From Chersky-806 sp038252255 (GTDB taxonomy: Bacteria; Actinomycetota; Acidimicrobiia; IMCC26256; JAENVU01): a stretch of DNA of 64,000 bases. The notes below the pieces were generated by a model. The model did no database searches. It saw nothing but the letters and a program-made list of their open reading frames with translations, and was not told the origin of the DNA. Below, piece by piece: positions 24,331-33,700 of the stretch. The DNA lies in NCBI GenBank assembly GCA_038252255.1, contig JBBSAM010000002.1:62001-126000 (forward strand). Reading direction: 5' to 3'. The stretch's first letter is position 1, and each line of letters opens with the position of its first letter. The translations under genes were made by a program, and so were the position numbers.

Positions 24331-25560
24331 GTGCTCCCTACGTTCGTCATCGGCCTCCGCGAAGGCCTCGAAGCGGCGCTGATCATCGGCATCATCGCCA
24401 CGTTCCTGGCCCAGCAGGGCCGCCGCGACGCATTTCGGGCCATGTGGGCGGGCGTGGCCATCGCGATCACGCTCTGCGTCGGCGTGGCGGTGGCGCTGCG
24501 CATCACCGAGGACAACCTGCCCCAGCGCCAGCAGGAAGGGCTCGAGACGATCGTCGGGCTCCTCGCGGTGGTGATGGTGACGTCGATGATCATCTGGATG
24601 CGTCGTCACGCCCGGGGGCTCAAGCACGACCTCGAAGGCAAGACGGCCGCCGCGCTCGTTGCCGGATCGGTCGGGACGCTGGTCCTCATGGCCTTTCTCG
24701 CCGTGCTGCGCGAAGGGTTCGAGACCGCGGTCTTCCTGCTCGCCGCGTTCCAGGCCGCTCGGGATCCCGCGGCAGCCGGCACCGGTGCGGTGCTCGGGAT
24801 CCTGGTCGCGGTCGGCATCGGCTACGGCATCTATCGCGGTGGCGTACGTCTGAACCTCGAGCGCTTCTTCCGGTTCACGGGATTCGTGTTGGTGCTCGTG
24901 GCCGCGGGACTGCTCGCCACCGCGGCCCACACCGCGCACGAAGCGGGGTGGCTCAACAGCGCTCAAGCGCAGGTCTTCAGCCTCTCCTGGCTCGTCGATC
25001 CCGGTTCCGTACGTTCGGCGCTCCTGACCGGGATGCTCGGGATCCAGCCGCAGCCGGTCGTGGCCGAACTCACCGTCTGGCTGGCGTACGCGATCCCGAT
25101 GGCGATTCTCGTGTTGGCGCCGTCACGTCCGAGGTCGCGCTCGTCGCGCAGGACCGCGGTCATCGTCGGGGTGAGCGCGGCGCTCATCGCCGCGTTGGCA
25201 TTGGCCGGTTGCAGCTCGCCCGGTTCCGGCGACGCGGCCGGCGATGCAATCGGGATCCGGCAGGTCAAGGTCGAGCTCGTGGATGCCGGCTGCAGCCCGG
25301 TGAAGCTCTCGCTCCCGGCCGGGGCGACGAAGTTCGTGGTGAGCAACGAAGCCGCCGGCGGAGTGACCGAGTTCGAAGTGCTCCAGGGCGACCGGATCGT
25401 GGGCGAGGTGGAGCTGGTGGCTCCCGGATTCGAGAAGTCGTTCTCGTTGACGTTGAAGCCGGGCCGGTACTCGACGCGTTGCAGCGGTGGAACCAAGGAC
25501 GGCGGCAAGGGCACGCTGACCGTTACCGGCGCGGGTGCTACGCGACCGCTTCCGCGGTGA
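24331..25560 (+). CDS. FTR1-type iron permease fused to EfeO-like cupredoxin lipoprotein
   Basis: 409 residues. Residues 1-270 are a seven-helix FTR1/EfeU permease with both iron motifs R10-EGLE and R127-EGFE. A basic segment, another hydrophobic helix and the lipobox-like LAGC (C294) follow, then a cupredoxin domain like the EfeO start (VKVELVDAGCSPVKLSLPAG, RYSTRCSGG). It looks like a permease and a lipoprotein joined in frame; no frameshift is seen. GTG 24331 has GGAGGG ten bases ahead; an upstream TTG at 24322 is too close to it. It ends overlapping dtxR by 23 bases. Confidence 0.88.
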   Translation: MLPTFVIGLREGLEAALIIGIIATFLAQQGRRDAFRAMWAGVAIAITLCVGVAVALRITEDNLPQRQQEGLETIVGLLAVVMVTSMIIWMRRHARGLKHDLEGKTAAALVAGSVGTLVLMAFLAVLREGFETAVFLLAAFQAARDPAAAGTGAVLGILVAVGIGYGIYRGGVRLNLERFFRFTGFVLVLVAAGLLATAAHTAHEAGWLNSAQAQVFSLSWLVDPGSVRSALLTGMLGIQPQPVVAELTVWLAYAIPMAILVLAPSRPRSRSSRRTAVIVGVSAALIAALALAGCSSPGSGDAAGDAIGIRQVKVELVDAGCSPVKLSLPAGATKFVVSNEAAGGVTEFEVLQGDRIVGEVELVAPGFEKSFSLTLKPGRYSTRCSGGTKDGGKGTLTVTGAGATRPLPR

Positions 25561-26206
25561 CCCACATGAGCGTGGCGATCGACGTGGGGACCTCGTGCTC
25601 GCCGGACTCGGTCTTGACCTTCACCCCATTCGGCCCGACTCCGACTACGACGGCACGTTGCCCGGGGATGAGCTGCGCGCCGGCGAGCAGGTTGAGCGCG
25701 TCGTCGTCCAGCTCGATCTTCTCGCTGATCCGCACGACCTCTACCAACCCGGGCTTGGAGTCGATGAGCGTCTTGCGCGCCTTGGTGGCCTGCGCACGCT
25801 TGGTCCCGGGGATGGGGTTGCCGTGCGGGCACGTGGCGGGGTCGCCCAACAGCTCGACCAGCTTCTGCTCGACGTCCGCCGAGATCGCGTGCTCCCAGCG
25901 GTCCGCCTCGCGGTGGACCTTCTCCCACTCGAGACCGATCACGTCCACGAGGAGCCGCTCGGCGAGCCGGTGCCGTCGCACGACGGACGTGGCGAGGTCC
26001 CGGCCCTTCTTCGTGAGCCGCAGGCTGCGGTCGTCCATCAGCTCCGTGTAGCCCCCGCCGACCAGCCGGTTGACCTGCTCCGAGACCGCCGGGGCGGACA
26101 CCTTCAGCCGCTCGACCAGCCGGGCCCGGATGGGGGTGATGCCCTCTTCCTCGAGCTCGAGGATCGTCTCGAGGTACTCCTCGGTGGCATCGTGCATCTC
26201 GGCCAT
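25538..26206 (-). CDS. DtxR/IdeR-family metal-dependent repressor
   Basis: 222 residues: winged HTH (residues 1-65, APAVSEQVNRLVGGGYTEL), dimerisation and metal-binding domain with WEHAIS, and CPHGNPIPG carrying the site cysteine and histidine, then an SH3-like FeoA domain at the end. The CPHGN form is typical of the iron-sensing DtxR/IdeR branch rather than MntR. ATG at 26206. It is convergent with the iron permease whose promoter holds an IdeR-type box, so autonomous iron control of that gene is likely. Confidence 0.93.
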   Translation of the reverse strand: MAEMHDATEEYLETILELEEEGITPIRARLVERLKVSAPAVSEQVNRLVGGGYTELMDDRSLRLTKKGRDLATSVVRRHRLAERLLVDVIGLEWEKVHREADRWEHAISADVEQKLVELLGDPATCPHGNPIPGTKRAQATKARKTLIDSKPGLVEVVRISEKIELDDDALNLLAGAQLIPGQRAVVVGVGPNGVKVKTESGEHEVPTSIATLMWVTAEAVA

Positions 26207-26289
26207 GGCGCCGCGAGCGTACGCCGTAGCGGCCCCGAAGTGCCGAGGCGGGAGCGGCCCGGAGCGGCGCGCGGGTACCTCACCTCGAA

Positions 26290-26316
26290 CTTGCACTCCC
26301 CCGGGCAGAGTGCCAA
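26290..26316 (+). promoter_or_regulatory. CIRCE element, upstream degenerate copy
   Basis: CTTGCACTC, nine bases, GAGTGCCAA. The GCACTC/GAGTGC core arms and the N9 spacing match CIRCE (TTAGCACTC-N9-GAGTGCTAA); the outer bases differ. HrcA is the expected repressor; its gene is not in the window. Confidence 0.75.
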
Positions 26317-26322
26317 CATGGA

Positions 26323-26349
26323 CTAGCACTCAGACATACCGAGTGCTAA
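26323..26349 (+). promoter_or_regulatory. CIRCE element, proximal copy
   Basis: CTAGCACTC, nine bases, GAGTGCTAA; eight of nine bases in each arm pair perfectly. It lies 61 bases before groEL and 33 bp (about three turns) from the upstream copy, so two HrcA dimers could bind one face. Confidence 0.92.
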
Positions 26350-26409
26350 CGCACTGCGCACTCCACGCAGCCTTCCCGTCCCACTGACGCCACCCCCAGG
26401 GGGTTCCGA

Positions 26410-28059
26410 ATGCCCAAGCAGATCGCCTACGCCGAGCAGGCCCGCCGGTCGCTCGAGGCGGGCATGAACAAGCTCGCCGACGCCGTCCGAGTCACGCTCG
26501 GCCCCAAGGGCCGCAACGTGGTCCTCGAGAAGAAGTGGGGTGCACCCACGATCACGAACGACGGCGTCTCCATCGCCAAGGAGATCGACCTCGAAGACCC
26601 GTACGAGAAGATCGGCGCCGAGCTGGTCAAGGAAGTCGCCAAGAAGACGGATGACGTCGCCGGCGACGGAACGACCACCGCGACCGTGCTGGCGTGGGCG
26701 ATGGTCCGTGAGGGCCTGCGCAACGTGGCCGCCGGCGCCAACCCGATGACCCTGAAGAAGGGCATCCAGGCGGCGGTCGTCACCGCGGTCGAGTCCATCA
26801 AGAAGGACTCGAAGAGCGTGAAGACCGACCCGGCCCAGATCGCCAACGTCGCCGCCATCTCGGCCGCGGACGAGGAGATCGGCCAGATGATCGCCGAGTC
26901 GCTCGAGAAGGTGGGCACCGACGGTGTCATCACCGTCGAGGAGAGCCAGACCTTCGGCATGGAGCTCGACCTCGTCGAGGGCATGCGCTTCGACAAGGGC
27001 TACATCTCCCCGTACTTCGTGACCGACCCCGAGCGCATGGAGGCCGTCCTCGACGACGCCTACGTGCTCCTCGTGTCCTCGAAGATCTCGGCGGTCAAGG
27101 ACCTGCTGCCGGTGCTCGAGAAGGTCATGCAGGGCGGCCGTCCGCTCGCGATCATCGCGGAGGACGTCGAAGGTGAGGCCCTCGCCACGCTCGTGGTCAA
27201 CAAGATCCGTGGCACCTTCAAGTCCGTCGCCATCAAGGCCCCCGGCTTCGGTGAGCGTCGCAAGGCCATGCTGGAGGACATCGCCATCCTCACCGGTGGC
27301 CAGGTCATCTCCGAGGAGGTCGGCCTCAAGCTCGAGACCATCGGCCTCGAGCTGCTCGGCAAGGCCCGCAAGGTCGTGGTGACCAAGGACGAGACGACCA
27401 TCGTCGAGGGCTCCGGCTCCCGGGCGGACGTCCAGGGTCGGATCAACCAGATCCGGGCCGAGATCGACAACACCGACTCGGACTACGACCGCGAGAAGCT
27501 CCAGGAGCGTCTCGCCAAGCTGTCCGGCGGCGTCGCCATCATCAAGGTGGGCGCGGCGACCGAGGTGGAGCTCAAGGAGAAGAAGCACCGCATCGAGGAC
27601 GCGGTGCAGACCACCAAGGCCGCGGTCGAGGAGGGTGTCGTCCCCGGTGGGGGCGTGGCACTGCTCCGGGCCCAGGCCAAGGTGCTCGAGCTCGCCACGA
27701 CGCTCGAAGGTGACGAGGCGACCGGCGCCAAGCTGGTGGCCCGCGCGCTCGAAGAGCCCCTCAAGCAGATCGCGCTCAACGCCGGTCTCGAGGGTGGCGT
27801 CATCGTGGAGAAGGTGCGGAGCCTCAAGGGCGCCCACGGCCTCAACGCGGCCACGGGTGAGTACGAGGACCTCGTGAAGGCCGGAGTCATCGACGCGGCC
27901 AAGGTGACGCGCTCGGCGCTGCAGAACGCAGCTTCGATCGCCGCACTGTTCCTCACCACCGAGGCAGTCGTCGCCGACAAGCTCGAGGAGAAGGGTGCCG
28001 CTGCAGGTGGCGGCATGCCGGACATGGACGGCGGCATGGGCGGGATGGGCGGCTTCTAG
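26410..28059 (+). CDS. groL: Chaperonin GroEL
   Basis: 549-residue Hsp60 subunit. The ATP motif DGTTTATVLA, the apical domain and the flexible GGMGGMGGF tail are all present. No groES lies next to it, as for the second, solitary GroEL of many actinobacteria; the tail is the glycine-methionine type rather than the histidine-rich type of mycobacterial GroEL1. Control by HrcA is expected from the two CIRCE elements. A strong terminator follows. Confidence 0.98.
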   Translation: MPKQIAYAEQARRSLEAGMNKLADAVRVTLGPKGRNVVLEKKWGAPTITNDGVSIAKEIDLEDPYEKIGAELVKEVAKKTDDVAGDGTTTATVLAWAMVREGLRNVAAGANPMTLKKGIQAAVVTAVESIKKDSKSVKTDPAQIANVAAISAADEEIGQMIAESLEKVGTDGVITVEESQTFGMELDLVEGMRFDKGYISPYFVTDPERMEAVLDDAYVLLVSSKISAVKDLLPVLEKVMQGGRPLAIIAEDVEGEALATLVVNKIRGTFKSVAIKAPGFGERRKAMLEDIAILTGGQVISEEVGLKLETIGLELLGKARKVVVTKDETTIVEGSGSRADVQGRINQIRAEIDNTDSDYDREKLQERLAKLSGGVAIIKVGAATEVELKEKKHRIEDAVQTTKAAVEEGVVPGGGVALLRAQAKVLELATTLEGDEATGAKLVARALEEPLKQIALNAGLEGGVIVEKVRSLKGAHGLNAATGEYEDLVKAGVIDAAKVTRSALQNAASIAALFLTTEAVVADKLEEKGAAAGGGMPDMDGGMGGMGGF

Positions 28060-28081
28060 CTTCCCCGCTCCAACCGGACTT

Positions 28082-28113
28082 CGAGAGAGGCGCCCTTCGG
28101 GGCGCCTCTCTCG
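28082..28113 (+). terminator. Terminator hairpin after groEL
   Basis: A perfect 14-bp stem (28082-28095 with 28100-28113) capped by a UUCG tetraloop, 22 bases after the groEL stop. It lacks a T tract, as is frequent in high-GC actinobacteria. Confidence 0.85.
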
Positions 28114-28133
28114 CGTCTACCGTCGGGCCCGCA

Positions 28134-28160
28134 CTGACCACGTTCCGTGGTAGGTAGAAT
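28134..28160 (+). promoter_or_regulatory. Possible sigma-A promoter of the lipoprotein gene
   Basis: TAGAAT at 28155-28160 with CTGACC at 28134-28139, spacing 15, 46 bases before the start codon and after the groEL terminator. Confidence 0.4.
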
Positions 28161-28206
28161 GTGTCCACGACAGGCCAACGGTCTGTACTGGCAGGAGGAA
28201 CGCCCC

Positions 28207-29049
28207 ATGCGTCGTCTCGCGGTGGCCGCTACCGCGGCTCTCATGTTCACGCTGAGCGCGTGCGGCTCGGGGTCCGGCTCGACGCAGAGCGCCACCCAGC
28301 TGATCGCCGCGTCGGCCGACAAGGCGACCGAGGCGAAGACGGCGCGCATGAGCGGTGAGGTCAGCTTCGACCTGGGGGGCGAGCACAAGACGCTGCCGCT
28401 CGACGGCGTGCTCGACTTCGGCACCGGCGCGTACGAGTTCACCTACGACATGAGCCAGCTGGGTCTGCCGGGCGCCGCGGGCCTCAAGATCAAGGCGCGC
28501 ATCGTCGAGGGCGTGATGTACCTCGACTTCGGCGATCTGGCTCGCAGCAGCAGCCGCCTCTCGGCCATCACCGGTGGCAAGAGCTGGGCGAAGCTCGACT
28601 TCCGCGCGCTCCTGGGCCCGAACGGCGCGGGTGGCTTGGCCGACACGAACCCCACCGGCACGCTCGACGCGCTCCGGGGGGCCGGCCGCGTGACGAAGGT
28701 CGGGACCGACACGCTGCGGGGCGTGGAGACGACGCACTATCGCGCCATGGTGGATCCGGCGAAGGCCCTCGAGCAGGCTCCCGCGGACCTGCGCAGCAAG
28801 ATCAAGCAGGGCCTCGCGATGTTCAAGGGCCCGCTGCCGGTCGAGGTCTGGGTCGACGGGGACGGGCAGGCGCGCAAGATCGCCATGGACATCCCGACGC
28901 CGGCCGGGAAGGCCTCGGTCACGATGGAGTACTACGACTTCGGCGTCGCAGTGAACGTGCAGGCGCCACCGGCCGACGACGTCTTCGACCTCTCGCAGCT
29001 CACCGGCGGTACGCACGCGCCGGCGGGGACCGGCACCCCCGCGATCTGA
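28207..29049 (+). CDS. LppX/LprG-like lipoprotein
   Basis: 280-residue lipoprotein: signal peptide ending in LSAC (cysteine near residue 19), a serine/glycine linker, then an extracytoplasmic domain of LolA/LppX type with repeating amphipathic strands (MSGEVSFDLGG, LKIKARIVEGVMYLDFG, TTHYRAMVDPAKA, VEVWVDGDGQARKIAMDI). Such proteins hold lipids in a half-barrel. AGGAGGA nine bases before the ATG supports the start; the frame is open further upstream but there it reads the promoter. Monocistronic by position. Confidence 0.8.
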   Translation: MRRLAVAATAALMFTLSACGSGSGSTQSATQLIAASADKATEAKTARMSGEVSFDLGGEHKTLPLDGVLDFGTGAYEFTYDMSQLGLPGAAGLKIKARIVEGVMYLDFGDLARSSSRLSAITGGKSWAKLDFRALLGPNGAGGLADTNPTGTLDALRGAGRVTKVGTDTLRGVETTHYRAMVDPAKALEQAPADLRSKIKQGLAMFKGPLPVEVWVDGDGQARKIAMDIPTPAGKASVTMEYYDFGVAVNVQAPPADDVFDLSQLTGGTHAPAGTGTPAI

Positions 29050-29086
29050 TCGTCGCATCGAGAAGCCCGGCCGGTAGCCTGGCGCC

Positions 29087-29872
29087 ATGCCGCTGGAACC
29101 CGTCACGCCGTCGGTCGGGTGGGGAGTCCTGCACCTGTTCTTCCGCGTCGACCGGCTCCGCGCCGAGCACGAGCCCGGGGCCGCGAAGCGGATCGTGGAC
29201 GCCGTCGCATCACTCGAGGCGGACGGTCACCAGGCGCTCGTGTTCGCGGTGCTCGGGCACAAGGCCGACCTCGGCGTCATGGCCCTCGGGCCCGATCTCG
29301 CCCGGCTCCACGCCTTCCAGCAGGAGCTGCTCGCCGGCCCGTTGGTTCCGGAGCTCTCGTACGTCTCGTTGACCGAGCTCTCGGAGTACGGGGCCACCGA
29401 GGACGACGAACGGGTGCGGCTGCGGGACGAGGAGGGGATCACGGAACCGGAGGGTGTCGAGGAGCGCCTCACCGTGTGGCGGGACCGGATCGAGCACTAC
29501 CGGGAGAACCGCATCCACCCCCAGCTCCCGCGGCGCCGGCTGCTGTGCTTCTACCCGATGTCGAAGCGCCGGGCCGGCGACGACAACTGGTACATGCTGC
29601 CGTTCGACGAGCGGAAGCGGCTCATGGCCGGCCACGCCCGCGTCGGGCGCTCATACGCGGGGCGGATCCTGCAGCTCATCACCGGCTCGGTCGGCCTCGA
29701 CGATTGGGAATGGGGTGTGACGCTCCTGGCGGACGACCCGGCCGTGTTGAAGGAGATCGTGAACGAGATGCGCTTCGACGAGGTGACCGCTCGTTACGGC
29801 GAGTTCGGCCCGTTCTTCACCGGCTTGCTGCTCGAACCGGCGGAGGCGCTCGAGCGGGTCGGGCTGCGATGA
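29087..29872 (+). CDS. hemQ: Coproheme decarboxylase HemQ (chlorite dismutase family)
   Basis: Final enzyme of the coproporphyrin-dependent haem pathway used by actinobacteria: two oxidative decarboxylations of coproheme. 261 residues with the ferredoxin-like double barrel, FYPMSKRR, the proximal histidine region RLMAGHARVGRSYAG (histidine near 182) and FGPFFTG at the end. The distal arginine of true chlorite dismutases is not evident, in keeping with HemQ. ATG start; the stop overlaps the next gene (ATGA). No other haem genes are in the window. Confidence 0.92.
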   Translation: MPLEPVTPSVGWGVLHLFFRVDRLRAEHEPGAAKRIVDAVASLEADGHQALVFAVLGHKADLGVMALGPDLARLHAFQQELLAGPLVPELSYVSLTELSEYGATEDDERVRLRDEEGITEPEGVEERLTVWRDRIEHYRENRIHPQLPRRRLLCFYPMSKRRAGDDNWYMLPFDERKRLMAGHARVGRSYAGRILQLITGSVGLDDWEWGVTLLADDPAVLKEIVNEMRFDEVTARYGEFGPFFTGLLLEPAEALERVGLR

Positions 29873-30114
29873 CCGACGGCGTCCGCCTCTACGTCTCGTT
29901 TCCGGAGGAGCTCGTCGACCGGCCGATGATCTACGAGATCGTCAAGGAGTACGACGTCGTGCCGAACATCCGGCGCGCCGGCATCGAAGCGCACGAAGGC
30001 TGGGTGATCCTGGAGCTCAGCGGACCGGTCGAGCAACGCGACGCGGCGATCGCCTACCTCGAGGGCATCGGCTGCACCGTGAACCGCATGGAGGGCGACA
30101 TCCTCGAGGGCTGA
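29869..30114 (+). CDS. NIL-domain small protein
   Basis: 81 residues with the NIL ferredoxin-like fold (VRLYVSFPEELVDRPMIYEI, VVPNIRRAGIEAHEGWVILELSG, AIAYLEGIGCTVNRME). The domain is known from the end of the methionine importer ATPase MetN, and stand-alone copies accompany sulfur and ferredoxin genes. No cysteine cluster is fused. Translation is coupled to hemQ by ATGA overlap. Its role beside HemQ is unknown. Confidence 0.82.
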   Translation: MTDGVRLYVSFPEELVDRPMIYEIVKEYDVVPNIRRAGIEAHEGWVILELSGPVEQRDAAIAYLEGIGCTVNRMEGDILEG

Positions 30115-30189
30115 CTCCGTTCCGAACATCTCCGGCGCCCGAATGCCGGGCTACGGGTGTCGGGCGGGCGCCGGCGGCATGATGGGCTG

Positions 30190-30726
30190 GTGCGCGACGA
30201 GGAGCTTCCACCGGACGCCGAGGCGCGCGGTCTGGCGATGCTGGCCGAGACCGGTGAGCAGATCGTGACCGGCGTCGCGCGGGAAGTACCGGGTTGGGTG
30301 CAGGCGCAGATCGCCCGCATCCTCGATGCGTGGGGTCGGGCCGGCGCCGCCGAACGGGCCGAGGCCCTGCACGCCGCGCAGTCCGCGGGCGGGGCCGCCG
30401 CGCACCGGATCGGGGAGGCGCTGCGCGCGCTGCTCGTCACCGATCCGGCCGATCAGCGGTCCACCCCCCTCGAGATCGTCCGCACCGTGTACCGGGAGCC
30501 GACCGAGGTCCTCGTGGCGGCGGGCGTCCCTCCCGTCGTCCGCGACCCGTTCGACGAGCGGACCCAACCCGACGACCGCTACGACCTCGCGCCCCGGACC
30601 CTCGGCGACCTCGGCGACGCCGAGCTGGCACCGCTGCACCTGGCCTGGGGCGTAGCCAAGGCCATGGTGCTGCGGGCCCGCATCCGTGACGGGCAAATGG
30701 GTCATTCAGGGTGGCCCGACCTGTGA
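30190..30726 (+). CDS. Conserved hypothetical protein, alpha-helical
   Basis: 178 residues from a GTG start, acidic and alanine-rich, predicted helical (IVTGVAREVPGWVQAQIARILDAWGRAG) with a middle segment RSTPLEIVRTVYREPTEVL that appears conserved-looking. No signal peptide, membrane helix or catalytic motif. I recognise no function. It lies 75 bases after the NIL gene and 42 bases before the large signalling protein. Confidence 0.6.
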   Translation: MRDEELPPDAEARGLAMLAETGEQIVTGVAREVPGWVQAQIARILDAWGRAGAAERAEALHAAQSAGGAAAHRIGEALRALLVTDPADQRSTPLEIVRTVYREPTEVLVAAGVPPVVRDPFDERTQPDDRYDLAPRTLGDLGDAELAPLHLAWGVAKAMVLRARIRDGQMGHSGWPDL

Positions 30727-30768
30727 AATCTCCTCAGGATCGTCCCGAAGCGCCCCGATAGTCCCAGG

Positions 30769-33700
30769 GTGAGCTCCCACCCGCCGGCCGAGCGAGAGAC
30801 GACCGCCGCCACCAGCTCCCTCACCTCGGAGGAGAACGAGCTGGCGAACCGGTCCGGCGCGCTCGGAGCCTCCCCTCTGGACGCGCTCGAGACCGTCACG
30901 GATCTCGACGTGCTCGCGCTGTCGGCCCCGCTCGGGGTGTTCCGCAGCACGGCGGCGGACGGGGTCGTGTGGGTCAACCGTCGTCTCCTCGAGATCATCG
31001 GCCTCGAGCGGGAGCAGGCGCTCGGGCACGAATGGGTGCGGGCCCTCCATCCCCTCGACCGGGCCCGGGTCGACGAAGCGCGCCGGAGCCTGGGCGCGAG
31101 TCCGCACGACCTCACGATCCAGTTCCGCATCGTGCGGCCGGACGGGACGTTGCGGCACGTGCGGGTTCGGGTGCTCCCCGCACCGGACCGCCCGGGCGAG
31201 CAGCAGGTCTTCATCGGCGCGATAGAGGACGTCACCGACCGGATCGCTCGGCCGACGGTCCTGTCCGCGGAGGATTCGTTCCGCTCCCTGATCGCGTCGT
31301 CGCCACTCGGCGTCTGCTACTCGGACGCGGCAGGACGGATCGCCTACGTCAACGATCGGTGGCAGGAGATCACGGGACGCAGCGCAGCCGACCTGCTCGA
31401 CAGCAACGACTTGCGCTTCGCGCACCCGGACGACCGCGACGCGATCTTCGAGTCCATGACCGCTGCGGCACTGGCCGGCGAAGAATGGTTCGGCGAGATG
31501 CGCGTGCTGCGCCCGGACGGAGAGTTGCGGCACACCCGCACGAGCATCGCGGCCATTCGCGGTGATGGCGGCGTCGTTGGATACGTCGGCACGCTCGAAG
31601 ACGTCACGGACGAGGCAGCCGACCGGAAGCGAGCCGAGCTGGCGCTGAAGGCCCGCGTCGCCGCCGAAGCATTGGTCGCCGAGACCTCGCGGGCCCTTGT
31701 GACCGCCTCGGTCGACGACGTCGACGACCAGGTCGTGGGCGTCCTGCAGCGGCTGGCCCAGTTCGTCGGAGCGGATGCCGCGGTCCTCGCGGTGCGCCAA
31801 GACGAGCTCGAGGCCGGGACCGCCCGCCGGCACGCCTGGTACCACCCGGACCTGCTCGAAGAGCTCGAGCGTCGCGGTGACCCTGGCCGAGGTGGAGACG
31901 CCGCAACCTGGAGTGGCGCGACGCGCGAGGTCATCGGCTCCGTGACGTTGGAGTGGCGCTCCGAGTCGACGACGATCGATTGGGAATCACTCGAGCCGTT
32001 GGTGGTGGTGGGCGATGCGCTGGTGTCCACCCTCGCACGGGTGCGGGCCGAGCAGGCGGTGCGTTCGAGCGAGGAGCGGTTCCGGTCGTTCGCGGAGCAC
32101 TCGTCCGACTTCATGCTCGTGTACAGCGCGCAGGGAGACATCAAGTACCTCAGCCCGTCGACGGCGCGTTTCTCGGGGCTCGATGTCGGGGAGAGCTTCT
32201 CGGATTCGGGGATCGTGCATGCGGACGATCGGGTGCTGGTCCAGAAGATGTTCGGTCCGCTGCGCGCCGGCGTGCGCGGCGACACCTCCCCGCCGTTCGA
32301 GGTGCGGATTCGCAGCGCGGAGGGTGAGTACCGCTGGCTCGAGATGATCGCGACGAACCTCCTGGACGATCCGGTCGTCGGCGGCATCGTGGTGAACGCC
32401 CGCGACGTCACGGAGCGGCGCGAGTCCCGCGACGAGCTGCAACGGATCAACGACTCGCTCGAGCAGACCAACGCCCAGCTGAGCGGGTTGGTGGAAGAGA
32501 AGTTGGAGGTCGAGCGTCAGCTCCGATCGAGCGAGGAGCTGTTCCGCGCGATGGTCCAGCACTCCTCCGACGCGATCACGCTCCTCGACGAGGACGGCAC
32601 GGTCCGCTACGGCAGCGCGCTCGGCGAGAGGGTGCTCGGCTACCCCGAAGGCTTTGCCGCCGGTCTCGACGCGCTCGAGCTCGTGCATCCGGACGACCAG
32701 GCGATGGTGACGGAGGTCATGGCCAACGCGTTCACCGAGCCGGGTGTCCACGGCCCGGTGCGGGTGCGCGTGCGCCACGCCGACGGCTCGTGGAAGTACC
32801 TGGAGGCGTTCGGCAACAACCTCTTGGACAACCCGGCGGTCCACGGCGTGGTCGTCTCGGGTCGGGACGTGACCGAGCGCGTCACTGCCGAGGAGGCGCT
32901 GCGCCGCAGCGACGACCGCTTCCGGGCCCTGGTCCAGAACTTGTCGGACGTCGTCACGATCGTCGGTCCCGAGGGCCGCCTCGTCTATTCCAGCCCCGCC
33001 GCCCAGCGGCTCTTCGGCTTCCAGGAGGACGACGAGAGCTGGACCGACCCCATGGCGCGGGTCCATCCGGACGACGTGGACCGCGTGGTCGTGGAGATGG
33101 GTGAGCAGCTCGCGTGCGGGGGCATCGATCCGGTCTCCTTCCGGTTGCTCGTCGCGGAGGGCTCGTATCGAGACGTGGAAGCGATCGTCCAGGATCTCAC
33201 CGACGATCCGTCGGTCGGGGGCATCGTCGCCACGACCCGAGATGTCACCGAACGGGCACGGGCCGAGGCGATGGTCGCCGACCAGGCGCAGGTCCTCCGG
33301 CTGATCGCCGAGGGCGCGCCGCTCGGCGAGACGCTCGCCACGATCTGCGCCGTGGTCGAGCTCCAGGTTCCGGGCGCGTTGTGCTCGGTGATGCTGGTCG
33401 ACGAGGCGGAGCAAGTGCTGCGCCCGGGCGCGGCCCCGAGCCTGCCGCCCGAGTACGTCCGCGCGGTGGATCAGGTGCCCATCGGCCCGAACGCCGGCTC
33501 GTGCGGGAGCGCGGCCTACTACGGGACGCAGGTCGTGGCCGAGGACGTCGAGCTCGACCCGCGTTGGGACGGGCATCGGGAGGCTGCGATCAAGCACGGG
33601 CTGCGGTCCTGCTGGTCCACGCCGGTCTTCGCTTCGAGCGGCGACCGCGTGCTCGGCACGTTCGCCATGTACCACCGCGAGCCCCGGGGAGCGAACCCCC

